Below are positions 1 to 5,485 of a stretch of DNA of 15,255 nt, piece after piece. The stretch is from Lachnospiraceae bacterium UBA1066. GTDB lineage: Bacteria; Bacillota; Clostridia; Lachnospirales; Lachnospiraceae. Both the position numbers and the translations under genes were made by a program. The stretch spans positions 1 to 15,255 of the forward strand of contig DCDB01000088.1 of NCBI GenBank assembly GCA_002316215.1. The letters are read 5' to 3'. Under the pieces are notes generated by a model that ran no database searches, was not told the DNA's origin, and saw nothing but the letters and a program-made list of their open reading frames with translations. How positions within the stretch are numbered: position 1 is the stretch's first letter; the number at the start of each line of letters is the position of its first letter.

Positions 1-2
1 AA

Positions 3-446
3 ATCATGGAAGGCTGCAGGACACTTTCGGAATATGCCGAGCTTATCCGGCGTCAGAGGGAAAGCTACAGGGCGGGCACTGAACTTCTGCCATCCATTGC
101 AGAGGCCATCGACAGCTGTATCAGGGACAACATATTGAAAGAGTTTCTTCTCGGCAACAGGAAAGGAGTGATCGGAATGTTGTTAGAGGAATACGATGAA
201 GAAAAGCAGCGTGAGCTGGACAGACGCGATAATTTTGAAGATGGAAAAACAGAAGGAAAAGCAGAAGGAAAAACAGAAGGAAAAGCAGAAGCTTTACTGA
301 TGCTTTTGGCTGAAATGGGAGATGTTCCGGAATCCGTCAGAGAGAGAATAATTGCTGAAAAGGATGAGGATGTGTTGACCGGCTGGCTGAAAGCAGCATT
401 CCATTCCGGGACAATCGATGAATTCTGCAGGAAAACCGGATTGTAA
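3..446 (+). CDS. C-terminal part of Rpn-family PD-(D/E)XK nuclease/transposase-like protein (5' end outside window)
   Basis: The reading frame is open from the window edge through the ATG at 6, so this is probably the tail of a longer gene. The visible part lacks the PD-(D/E)XK core, which would lie upstream. It shows the C-terminal layout I associate with Rpn-type proteins: a helical segment beginning GCRTLSEYAELIRRQRE, then AIDSCIRDNILKEFL and a MLLEEYDEEKQREL motif, then a charged GKTE/GKAE repeat (about residues 80-95 from the ATG at 6), then a helical tail ending FCRKTGL. Rpn proteins are linked to recombination-promoting DNA cleavage and are often multicopy; the charged repeat region commonly varies in length. 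It converges on thiT, with a bidirectional terminator between them. Family assignment rests on tail motifs alone, so an unrelated protein with a similar tail is possible. Confidence 0.6.
   Translation: MMEGCRTLSEYAELIRRQRESYRAGTELLPSIAEAIDSCIRDNILKEFLLGNRKGVIGMLLEEYDEEKQRELDRRDNFEDGKTEGKAEGKTEGKAEALLMLLAEMGDVPESVRERIIAEKDEDVLTGWLKAAFHSGTIDEFCRKTGL
243..290 (+). repeat. 12-bp tandem repeat, four units (two 24-bp units)
   Basis: GGAAAAACAGAA and GGAAAAGCAGAA alternate exactly, giving two perfect 24-bp copies. They encode GKTE-GKAE-GKTE-GKAE inside the Rpn-like protein. Unit length is a multiple of three, so slippage would change the linker length without shifting the frame. Confidence 0.9.
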
Positions 447-561
447 TTTTTTAACCTTTATATTGAGAAACACCAAAAAGTAAAATGCTATCCGGGGACG
501 AAAAAAGTTTTTCTGCAGGCAGGAAACTTTTGGGATTTTGACACTCGCCTTATAAATATAT

Positions 562-602
562 AAAAAACGTCCTGCAGTCCGTCCGGCACTGCAGGATGTT
601 TT
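562..602. terminator. Bidirectional Rho-independent terminator between convergent genes
   Basis: ACGTCCTGCAGT (567-578) pairs with ACTGCAGGATGT (588-599) with one G-U, around a 9-nt loop. There is an A-run on the left and a T-run on the right, so it can end both the Rpn-like gene and thiT, which point at each other. A weaker imperfect hairpin (about 504-531) lies upstream on the + strand. The rest of 447-637 shows no gene. Confidence 0.8.
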
Positions 603-641
603 CCCTCATATCCGCAAATCTTACCATGCCGAAGTGATGTT

Positions 642-1304
642 CTACGCCACGGCCTGTGTCTTGATCTGCGAGAGCGCCCTGGCGACGGCCGGAATCAACA
701 GCACGACGACCGTCATCGCTCCTTCGGCTCCGATGTAGATGCCGTTATAGGTGAGCGAGTAGACGAGCGGCGACATGCCCCAGTCGGCGGCGTACATACC
801 GAAGAAGACTACGCCGGAAATGACGGCGAAGAAGTAGCGGCCGACGATGCCGGCGAGATACCCGTACAGCATGCCGTGTTTTTTATTTGAGAAGAAGCCC
901 GCAATCCCGAGCGCACCGAAGGAAATCGGGTAGTCGAGAAGCAGCTGCGGCAGGCTTAGGATATACGGATCGATGATGAGCTGCAGAAGCCCGTAAGCGA
1001 TGCCGGCCATGATGCCGACCGCCGGGCCGTACCAGTAGCCGACCAGCGTGATGAAAAACATCGAGAACAGCGTAATCGATCCGCCCATCGGGAAATGCAC
1101 GAGTTTGATAAATGAAGTTACGATTGCGAGGGCAATGGCAGCGGCTGCGAAAGAAAGCTGCTTTGCATTTACCTTTTTCTTTTTACTGTTAATTGCGGAA
1201 ATGAGAATCAGGACTAAAAAGATGAGAACGGCTGCGGCAACGTAGCCGGGGACGGATAGCGAATAGCTGCCGTCGCCATTTGACGCGACAAAAAAACTTA
1301 GCAT
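642..1304 (-). CDS. thiT: Energy-coupled thiamine transporter ThiT (ECF S component)
   Basis: Substrate-binding membrane subunit that captures thiamine and works with a shared ECF energising module (EcfA, EcfA', EcfT), none of which is in this window. The 220-residue protein is almost entirely hydrophobic. ThiT signature segments are visible in order: HFPMGGSIT (70-78), the YG/GLLQ region (92-108), DYPISF (124-129), GRYF (155-158) and YNGIYIGAE (186-194), the last containing aromatic and acidic residues of the thiamine pocket in this family. An N-terminal extension of about 45 residues carries an extra membrane segment (about 18-38) followed by KKKK, making it longer than the usual 180-200 aa. 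The ATG at 1304 is preceded by AAGGAGG (1313-1319) at 8 nt. A TPP riboswitch directly upstream independently supports the substrate. Confidence 0.93.
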   Translation of the reverse strand: MLSFFVASNGDGSYSLSVPGYVAAAVLIFLVLILISAINSKKKKVNAKQLSFAAAAIALAIVTSFIKLVHFPMGGSITLFSMFFITLVGYWYGPAVGIMAGIAYGLLQLIIDPYILSLPQLLLDYPISFGALGIAGFFSNKKHGMLYGYLAGIVGRYFFAVISGVVFFGMYAADWGMSPLVYSLTYNGIYIGAEGAMTVVVLLIPAVARALSQIKTQAVA

Positions 1305-1310
1305 ATGATC

Positions 1311-1393
1311 TGCCTCCTTACGCCGGTATTATCCGGATCAAGTAATAGGGGTTATGCAAATGTGCATTCTCAGCCGGACGGGCTCCCCCAGCA
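1311..1393 (-). promoter_or_regulatory. TPP riboswitch (THI element) controlling thiT
   Basis: Read on the minus strand, the thi-box core is clear: GGGGGAGCC, then GGCTGAGA (CTGAGA at 1368-1373), ACCCC, TTGATCCGGATAATACC (GATAATACC at 1325-1333) and GGCGTAAGGA. The closing stem P1 can form between TGCT (1390-1393) and GGCA (1311-1314). The thiT Shine-Dalgarno sequence (1313-1319) overlaps the 3' edge of P1 and there is no separate terminator hairpin before the start codon, so control of translation by hiding the ribosome site is the likely mechanism: TPP binding would lower ThiT synthesis. Confidence 0.95.
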
Positions 1394-1401
1394 ACACGAC
1401 A

Positions 1402-1430
1402 ACTATATACCCGATTGCGGCAGGCGTCAA
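1402..1430 (-). promoter_or_regulatory. Promoter of riboswitch-thiT transcript
   Basis: On the minus strand TTGACG (1425-1430) and TATAGT (1402-1407) are separated by exactly 17 bp. The predicted start falls a few bases before the riboswitch. Confidence 0.8.
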
Positions 1431-1433
1431 CCC

Positions 1434-1462
1434 TTGCCTTTTTCTTTATTTAGAAATACAAT
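1434..1462 (+). promoter_or_regulatory. Promoter of MATE gene
   Basis: TTGCCT (1434-1439) and TACAAT (1457-1462) are separated by 17 bp. It sits back to back with the thiT promoter. Confidence 0.6.
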
Positions 1463-1500
1463 AACAATATGCATCAGACAATAAATAATGGGGGTAAGAA

Positions 1501-2892
1501 ATGGCGGCGATGAAGCAGGTTGATTTCGCAAACGGCAATATCCGGCAGAATGTTCTTAAGACGGCGTTGCCGATGCTGGCGGCGCAGCTGCTCAACCTGC
1601 TCTACAATATCGTCGACCGCATTTACATCGGCCGGATGCCGGGAGAAGGCGCAACAGCGCTTGGCGGCGTCGGCCTGGTATTTCCCGTCATCATGCTTAT
1701 CCTGGCCTTTACGAACCTTTACGGCGCCGGCGGCGCACCGCTCTGCGCCATTGCACGCGGTCAGGGGCGGAAGGATAAGGCCGAAAAAATCATGAACACG
1801 ACCTTCCTGCTCCTTACCGGGACAGCCGTCATCCTTACGCTCCTCGGCGAAATCTTCTGCAGCCCGCTTCTTTACGCTTTCGGCGCGTCTGACGTAACAA
1901 TAAAATACGCCGAACCGTATCTCCGCATTTACCTGATCGGCAATATCGCCGCCATGATTTCGACGGGCATGAATCCTTACATCAATGCCCAGGGCTTTCC
2001 CGGCGTCGGCATGATGACCATCCTGATCGGAACCGTCGCCAACATCATCCTCGACCCGATCTTCATCTTCGTGCTCGGCATGGGCGTCGCCGGCGCCGCT
2101 GTGGCGACCGTCATTTCACAGTGTCTGTCCGCCTTGTTCGTCATCCGCTTCCTGCGGAATCCCGGGGCCGAGCTGCGTCTTAAGCCGCTGGCCTCCGGCA
2201 GGCCGGAAATGAAGACCATGAAGGATATCGTAAGTCTCGGCACGGCCAGCTTCATCATGCAGTTCACCAACAGCCTTGTGGCCGTCGCCTGCAATTCCAT
2301 GCTGGCAAAGTTCGGCGGGGACGTCTACATCTCCGTTTACACCGTGGTCTCGTCCGTTCGGCAGATCCTCGACACGCCCGTCGGAGCCATCGCGGACGGC
2401 TCCTCGCCCGTTCTGAGCTTCAACTACGGCGCAAAAAAATACGACCGCGTCCGGGCGGCCATCCGCATCGTGACCTCCTGGGCATTCCTCTACACGCTTG
2501 TCATGTGGATCCTCGTCATCCTCTTCCCCGGTTTCTTCATCCGCATTTTCAGCTCCGACAGCTCCATCGACGCGCTGGCTGTGCCGGCGCTCCACACCTA
2601 CTTCTTTGCCTTCATTTTCCAGGCTCTTCAGTACAGCGGCCAGAACGTTTTCAAGTCGCTCAACCGCAAGAAAAAAGCAATTTTCTTCTCGCTCTTCCGC
2701 AAGGTCGTCATGGTCGTGCCGCTCACGCTCATCCTGCCGAATATCGGCGGACTCGGCGCGACCGGCGTCTTCCTTGCCGAGCCGATCTCCAATTTCATCG
2801 GCGGAACCGCTTGTTTTTCGACCATGATCCTGACCGTGTACCGAAAGCTGGGAAAACAGGGCGGAGTATCGGAAAATATCACGAAAACATAA
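1501..2892 (+). CDS. MATE family multidrug/Na+ (or H+) antiporter
   Basis: A 463-residue integral membrane exporter that expels organic cations or drugs using a cation gradient. The N-terminal half has family-typical segments: an entry sequence around residues 10-45 (NGNIRQNVLKTALPMLAAQL, then YNIVDRIYIGR), LYGAGGAPLCAIARGQGRKD near 75-95, and NPYINAQGFPGVGM near 160-173. About 12 hydrophobic helices fall in two similar halves, the second starting near residue 235. Overall it resembles the MepA/DinF-like MATE proteins common in Bacillota. The start is ATG 1501 after GGGGG (1490-1494); the in-frame ATG at 1510 is an alternative. It is divergent from thiT; the shared control region does not prove shared function, and the substrate cannot be read from the sequence. 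Its GC-rich codon use differs from the CRISPR region downstream. Confidence 0.93.
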   Translation: MAAMKQVDFANGNIRQNVLKTALPMLAAQLLNLLYNIVDRIYIGRMPGEGATALGGVGLVFPVIMLILAFTNLYGAGGAPLCAIARGQGRKDKAEKIMNTTFLLLTGTAVILTLLGEIFCSPLLYAFGASDVTIKYAEPYLRIYLIGNIAAMISTGMNPYINAQGFPGVGMMTILIGTVANIILDPIFIFVLGMGVAGAAVATVISQCLSALFVIRFLRNPGAELRLKPLASGRPEMKTMKDIVSLGTASFIMQFTNSLVAVACNSMLAKFGGDVYISVYTVVSSVRQILDTPVGAIADGSSPVLSFNYGAKKYDRVRAAIRIVTSWAFLYTLVMWILVILFPGFFIRIFSSDSSIDALAVPALHTYFFAFIFQALQYSGQNVFKSLNRKKKAIFFSLFRKVVMVVPLTLILPNIGGLGATGVFLAEPISNFIGGTACFSTMILTVYRKLGKQGGVSENITKT

Positions 2893-3073
2893 GTGCGAAA
2901 TGGCATTTCGGATACCCGGGGCAATAGGCAGCTCATCTGCCTGTCGGATATCGATAAGGCGGACATCACCTCCTGTTTCTACGACTTCATCAAAGCTGCC
3001 GTCAAGCCGCTTAAACACTCTACCATGGAGTTTCTTATCCATGATGGAAATGAAGCCATCGAGCACGGCTGCT

Positions 3074-3131
3074 ACCATAGTATTGCTTGCAATTGCTTGC
3101 AATGTGTGCATTTTTTGATGTATACTATGGT
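3074..3131 (+). promoter_or_regulatory. Promoter/operator of the RelB-like antitoxin: 10-bp inverted repeat enclosing a 10-bp tandem direct repeat
   Basis: ACCATAGTAT (3074-3083) and its exact reverse complement ATACTATGGT (3122-3131) flank two head-to-tail copies of ATTGCTTGCA (3082-3091 and 3092-3101). TATACT (3121-3126) is a good -10 and TTGCAA (3097-3102) a -35 at 18 bp, so both repeats overlap the core promoter. RelB/DinJ antitoxins bind such repeated sites to repress their own operon, which fits. Confidence 0.65.
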
Positions 3132-3149
3132 CAAAGGAGTGTGATCACT

Positions 3150-3455
3150 ATGGCAAACACAACCGCAGTTTATGCAAGAATTGATACCAACCTGAAAGAG
3201 AACGCGGAAAATATTCTGCATCAGCTTGGTATTTCCCCTTCCAGTGCAATACAGATGTTTTATAGCCAGATTGTCCTTACAAAAGGAATGCCTCTGGATC
3301 TCCACCTTTCTTACAGGAAGCCGACGGCTATTGGAAACATGAGTCGCGAAGAGCTGGATGCACAGCTTGACAAAGGGTATGAGTCCGTAAAATCCGGGAA
3401 ATCCTATACCGCTGACGAAGTCGACAAGCTGATGAAGGAAGAATTTCAGGTATGA
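3150..3455 (+). CDS. RelB/DinJ family type II antitoxin
   Basis: This 101-residue protein has the ribbon-helix-helix N-terminus of DinJ/RelB: a strand around AVYARIDTNLKENAENIL followed by LGISPSSAIQMFYSQIVLTKGMP, where the helix-turn-helix-like core and the typical final GMP segment are visible. The C-terminal half (EELDAQLDKGYESVKSG, then ADEVDKLMKEEF) is the charged toxin-neutralising tail usual in the family. The start is ATG 3150, after AAAGGAG (3133-3139); the frame is open further upstream but that part has no comparable start. It overlaps the following toxin fragment by 4 nt (ATGA), the usual TA operon coupling. With the partner truncated it may now act only as a DNA-binding repressor. 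Confidence 0.9.
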   Translation: MANTTAVYARIDTNLKENAENILHQLGISPSSAIQMFYSQIVLTKGMPLDLHLSYRKPTAIGNMSREELDAQLDKGYESVKSGKSYTADEVDKLMKEEFQV

Positions 3456-3610
3456 GGGAAGAGCCGTATAAAATCATTTACTCCCCGGAGGCATTGGACG
3501 ACCTTAGAAGCATTTATGCCTACATCGCATTTGAGCTTCTCGTTCCCGAAACAGCAGAAAAACAGATGAACCGAATCAGAAAAACGATAAGGTCTCTTAG
3601 AATCTTTTAA
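3452..3610 (+). pseudogene. Truncated RelE/ParE family toxin
   Basis: Starting at ATG 3452, overlapping the antitoxin stop, the frame encodes 52 residues beginning MREEPYKIIYSPEALDDLRS and containing YAYIAFELLVPETAEKQ, which is the N-terminal half of RelE/ParE toxins (usually about 95-105 aa). It ends abruptly as IRSLRIF and stop. The C-terminal strands carrying the RNA-cleaving or gyrase-inhibiting residues are missing. The final RIF resembles the RIFYGGRD motif near the end of intact relatives, so an internal deletion joining RSL to RIF followed by a stop is possible. A terminator follows 13 nt later. Toxicity is unlikely, though a short functional peptide cannot be excluded. Confidence 0.8.
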
Positions 3611-3623
3611 ATCCTTGTAGTGA

Positions 3624-3655
3624 AAAGCGGGTGGCTGATTGGCTGCCCGTTTTTT
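3624..3655 (+). terminator. Rho-independent terminator of the antitoxin operon
   Basis: CGGGTGGC (3628-3635) pairs with GCTGCCCG (3642-3649), with two wobbles, around TGATTG. Six T residues follow and AAAA precedes it. Confidence 0.8.
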
Positions 3656-3986
3656 ATAACCTGTCTTTATCCTCCTGACTTGCCTGATTAAAGCCTTCAT
3701 AATGAAATTGTGCTGGGGTCAGCTAATGGAAAAAAAATCTGACGTCGGATGTTACTGCAATAACAGTGTTAAATTCATACGAAGATATGGGTTTCAAAAA
3801 TACCTTTTGACACATATGATGCTTCGGGTTGTTTCATTGCTACGCGATTTCCAAAATCATCATACGAATAAATGTTATATGTACATTGAGACTCGTTAGA
3901 AAAAATGTTAAGCTGATTCAAGTAATTATATGCGGCAATACGGTTTTGGCAGTTTTTGAAATGGAAGCTTTGTTACAGGAATTTAT
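3656..3986. other. Intergenic stretch without recognisable gene
   Basis: About 330 bp between the TA terminator and the WYL gene. Short open frames exist on both strands but none has a convincing ribosome site, composition or family resemblance. A TTGACA at 3807-3812 lacks a good -10 at normal spacing, so I cannot place the WYL promoter with confidence. Confidence 0.5.
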
Positions 3987-4000
3987 GAGGGGGAAAAGTG

Positions 4001-4993
4001 ATGGGGGAAAAGACGAGGGCCGATCAGAAGCGGTCCGTACTGTATCTTCAGAAGATTTTACGCGAAGAAACGGATGCGCAGCATCCTCTGACAGCGGAAG
4101 AACTTCTCCAGCATCTTGATGCATACGGAATCGACGCCGGATGCAAAAATATTTACGACAGTATTAAGGCCCTTCAGGAATCCGGCATCGATATCCGGCG
4201 CCGTGATAAAGCGCCGAAAGGCTACTATCTGGCCACCCGCCCGCTGGAGCTTCCGGAGCTCAAGCTCCTCGTGGATGCGGTGCAGGTCTCGCGTTTCATC
4301 ACCGAAGAAAGCTCCAGGCAGCTGATCAAAAAGCTTGAGCATTTCACAAATTCAAATGAAGCCGGCGCGCTTCAGCGGCAGGTCTACGTCGGCAACCGTC
4401 TTAAGACGGAAAATGAAGACATTTTCCGGAACATCAATGAAATCCATGCCGCCCTTTCTCAAAACAGCAAGGTCTCCTTCCAGTATCTGGAATGGACCGT
4501 TCTCAAAAAATTAATCCCAAAGCACGACGGACAGCTCTACACTGTGAGTCCGCTCACCCTTACGTGGGCGGATGAAAATTATTATCTCATTGCTTACGCT
4601 CCTGAGCATAAAGGAATAAGGCACTACCGTGTCGACAAAATGAAAGGTCTCCGGGCAACCGGCGAAAAGCGGGACGAAGCGCTCTGCTGCAAAACATTCG
4701 ACGTTGCCTCCTACAACAACATGACCTTCGGAATGTATGGCGGACGTCCGGAAACCGTCACACTTTCCTGCGCGAACCAGCTGGCCGGCCCGATCATCGA
4801 CCGGTTCGGGACAGACACCATGATGATTCCCAAAGGTGCGGAGCATTTTCACGCCATCGTACACGTCAACGTCAGCCCGCAGTTCTACGGGTGGATCTTC
4901 GGGCTGGGGGCGGGAGTAAAAATTGTGGGGCCGGCGGATGTAAGAGATGAATACAAAGAATTTTTGAGGGAAAATCTGGAGAATTATCTATAA
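4001..4993 (+). CDS. WYL-domain transcriptional regulator (winged HTH-WYL-WCX)
   Basis: A 330-residue regulator. Residues about 10-75 form a winged helix-turn-helix: TAEELLQHLDAYGI, then a recognition segment around NIYDSIKALQESGIDI, and a wing around APKGYYLATRPL. Residues about 155-220 are the WYL domain, with YLEW near 162, a YYL variant at 194-196 and HYRVDKM at 208-214; WYL domains are thought to sense nucleotide or nucleic-acid ligands. Residues about 250-325 look like the WCX C-terminal extension. WYL proteins are frequent CRISPR-Cas regulators and this one is the last conventional regulator before the cas operon. The start is ATG 4001 after GAGGGGG (3987-3993, 7-nt spacing); a GTG at 3998 is an alternative. 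The 18-bp element after its stop also occurs in the cas3 promoter region, which makes it the obvious candidate operator. Whether it represses or activates is not visible. Confidence 0.9.
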   Translation: MGEKTRADQKRSVLYLQKILREETDAQHPLTAEELLQHLDAYGIDAGCKNIYDSIKALQESGIDIRRRDKAPKGYYLATRPLELPELKLLVDAVQVSRFITEESSRQLIKKLEHFTNSNEAGALQRQVYVGNRLKTENEDIFRNINEIHAALSQNSKVSFQYLEWTVLKKLIPKHDGQLYTVSPLTLTWADENYYLIAYAPEHKGIRHYRVDKMKGLRATGEKRDEALCCKTFDVASYNNMTFGMYGGRPETVTLSCANQLAGPIIDRFGTDTMMIPKGAEHFHAIVHVNVSPQFYGWIFGLGAGVKIVGPADVRDEYKEFLRENLENYL

Positions 4994-5016
4994 AATATTG
5001 AAGAATGATGCATCAG

Positions 5017-5034
5017 TATCCGCTTGAAAGGATA
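5017..5034 (+). repeat. Shared 18-bp element, copy 1 (candidate WYL operator)
   Basis: TATCCGCTTGAAAGGATA, an exact duplicate of 6765-6782, with 5-bp inverted ends TATCC/GGATA. Similarity to the second copy continues at about 15 of 23 positions through a TATAAA-like region (5050-5055). It heads a possible short transcript that would end at the 5175-5214 terminator. Confidence 0.75.
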
Positions 5035-5174
5035 GTGTTTGTGGTAGGGTATAAAATATGAAATTTAAAGAAAGACATTTTTGGAAACTATATTCGTTTA
5101 TGTCCTGAGACTAAGCGTTTGGATAAATGCGTCACTGCGATTTGCTAAATATTGAGTTAAAAAGAAAGAAAAAG

Positions 5175-5214
5175 ACTGCGGCCTTAGTGTTAAGCACTAA
5201 GACCGCAGTTTTTT
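5175..5214. terminator. Strong bidirectional terminator
   Basis: ACTGCGG (5175-5181) pairs with CCGCAGT (5203-5209), and CTTAGTG (5183-5189) with CACTAAG (5195-5201), with one C/A mismatch and a 5-nt loop. T6 follows on the plus strand (5209-5214) and a long U-rich tract on the minus strand. On the minus strand it closes the CreA-like RNA directly after its 33-nt pseudo-spacer, so it may also serve as the guide's 3' hairpin. Confidence 0.88.
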
Positions 5215-5242
5215 AAAATGGAATAATTATAGACAAGCTAAT

Positions 5243-5267
5243 ATTTCAATCCACATTTTATAAAATG
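5243..5267 (-). repeat. Degenerate CRISPR pseudo-repeat 2 with intact handle
   Basis: Minus strand: the palindrome CATTTTATAAAATG runs into GTGGATTGAAAT. The GC stem of the real repeat (GCATTCC...GGAATGC type) is replaced by an AT stem, while the handle-forming 3' 12 nt are unchanged from the type I-C consensus. Confidence 0.75.
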
Positions 5268-5289
5268 AGGTGATGAGAAATTTTATATC

Positions 5290-5314
5290 ATTTCTACTCA
5301 TTTTATAAAACGAC
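5290..5314 (-). repeat. Degenerate CRISPR pseudo-repeat 1
   Basis: Minus strand: GTCG, then the palindromic stem TTTTATAAAA, then TGAGTAGAAAT. It keeps the 5' GTCG and the final GAAAT of type I-C repeats, but the handle is degenerate (AGTAGAAAT). It shares the 12-mer TTTTATAAAATG with pseudo-repeat 2. Confidence 0.65.
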
Positions 5315-5320
5315 AAGTGA

Positions 5321-5349
5321 AGTATAGCATTGAAAAAGGTGATATACAA
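5321..5349 (-). promoter_or_regulatory. Promoter of the CreA-like RNA
   Basis: Minus strand: TTGTAT (5344-5349), a 17-bp spacer, then TATACT (5321-5326) with an upstream TGC giving an extended -10 (TGCTATACT). The expected start, 7 nt downstream, is 5314, exactly the first base of pseudo-repeat 1. Confidence 0.75.
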
Positions 5350-5378
5350 ACATCTTAAAAATAAATTTGAAATGTATC

Positions 5379-5407
5379 TTGACAAAACCTTAATACGGAA
5401 TTATATT
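5379..5407 (+). promoter_or_regulatory. Promoter of the membrane protein gene
   Basis: Consensus TTGACA (5379-5384) and TATATT (5402-5407) at 17 bp, divergent from the CreA-like promoter. The expected start is near 5413-5415. The -10 and start lie inside the CreA-like target site. Confidence 0.85.
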
Positions 5408-5424
5408 ACAGACAATCTAATGAA
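5401..5424 (-). promoter_or_regulatory. Predicted Cascade target (PAM plus partial protospacer) in the promoter
   Basis: On the minus strand TTC (5424-5422), the canonical type I-C PAM, is followed by ATTAGATTGTCTGTAAT (5421-5405). It matches the second pseudo-spacer at positions 1-5, 7-12 and 14-17, with mismatches at 6 and 13; beyond 17 no ungapped match continues. Position 6 is flipped out of the guide-target duplex in type I effectors. Such a partial match is expected to allow binding and block RNA polymerase without inviting Cas3 cleavage. Confidence 0.7.
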
Positions 5425-5485
5425 CATATTAATACAAACAATTTTATTTATGCATGTTGCAGGAGGGGAAAATGAAAATTTCTAA
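5420..5485 (+). CDS. Putative 21-codon mini-ORF at the repressed promoter (CreT-like candidate)
   Basis: ATG 5420 opens a 21-residue frame starting MNILIQTILF and overlapping the start of the larger gene. Codons 3 and 5 are both AUA, usually a rare isoleucine codon, and codon 4 is UUA. Known CreT toxins are tiny ORFs that act by tying up a rare tRNA. It lies only 5-7 nt from the predicted transcription start and has no Shine-Dalgarno sequence, so translation would have to be nearly leaderless. It may equally be chance in AT-rich leader sequence. Confidence 0.25.
   Translation: MNILIQTILFMHVAGGENENF

Larger units (their letters stand above)
5163..5314 (-). ncRNA. CreA-like CRISPR-resembling guide RNA (pseudo-repeat, pseudo-spacer, pseudo-repeat, pseudo-spacer, terminator)
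   Basis: Read on the minus strand from 5314: pseudo-repeat 1 (5314-5290) starts GTCG like the genuine repeat at the window end. A 22-nt stretch (5289-5268) follows. Pseudo-repeat 2 (5267-5243) ends GTGGATTGAAAT, identical to the canonical 3' end of type I-C repeats from which the 11-nt crRNA 5' handle is cut by Cas5c. A 33-nt pseudo-spacer (5242-5210) begins ATTAGCTTGTCTATAAT. Then comes a strong hairpin with a U-rich tail. The predicted promoter places the RNA start at 5314, so the transcript would begin with pseudo-repeat 1. The second pseudo-spacer partly matches the neighbouring promoter at 5401-5421 beside a TTC PAM. This is the plan of the CreA antitoxin RNAs of type I systems. It could instead be a decayed mini-array; the promoter, terminator and PAM-flanked target argue for function. 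Confidence 0.75.

Noticed and set aside
2893..3111. Minus-strand frame of about 70 codons between the MATE gene and the antitoxin (VFKRLDGSFDEVVETGGDVRL), continuing antisense through the MATE gene.
   Set aside because: No ribosome site, no family I recognise, and most of the frame is the antisense shadow of the MATE gene. It could be a gene remnant, but the sequence alone does not support calling it.
2116..3111. Long (331-codon) minus-strand ORF across the MATE gene.
   Set aside because: The composition (runs of D, E, G, R) is the expected antisense shadow of a GC-rich membrane protein gene.
3807..3837. TTGACA at 3807 as a WYL gene promoter.
   Set aside because: No acceptable -10 at 16-18 bp, and it is nearly 200 bp from the start codon.
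3702..4119. Short plus-strand ORFs upstream of and overlapping the WYL gene start.
   Set aside because: No Shine-Dalgarno sequences, no domain resemblance, and one overlaps the WYL coding frame.
5268..5289. First pseudo-spacer (GATATAAAATTTC...) resembles the -10 regions after both 18-bp elements (GGTATAAAAT near 5048, GATATTAAAA near 6796), which could mean autoregulation of cas3.
   Set aside because: Neither site has a TTC PAM (TAG and TAT instead), matches stop after about 10 AT-rich positions, the stretch is only 22 nt and the handle of pseudo-repeat 1 is degenerate. Chance similarity to -10 boxes is the simpler explanation.
5163..5314. The pseudo-repeat unit as an ordinary second CRISPR array.
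   Set aside because: The repeats differ from each other and from the real repeat in the stem, the interval between them is only 22 nt, and there is a dedicated promoter and terminator; a CreA-like unit fits better.
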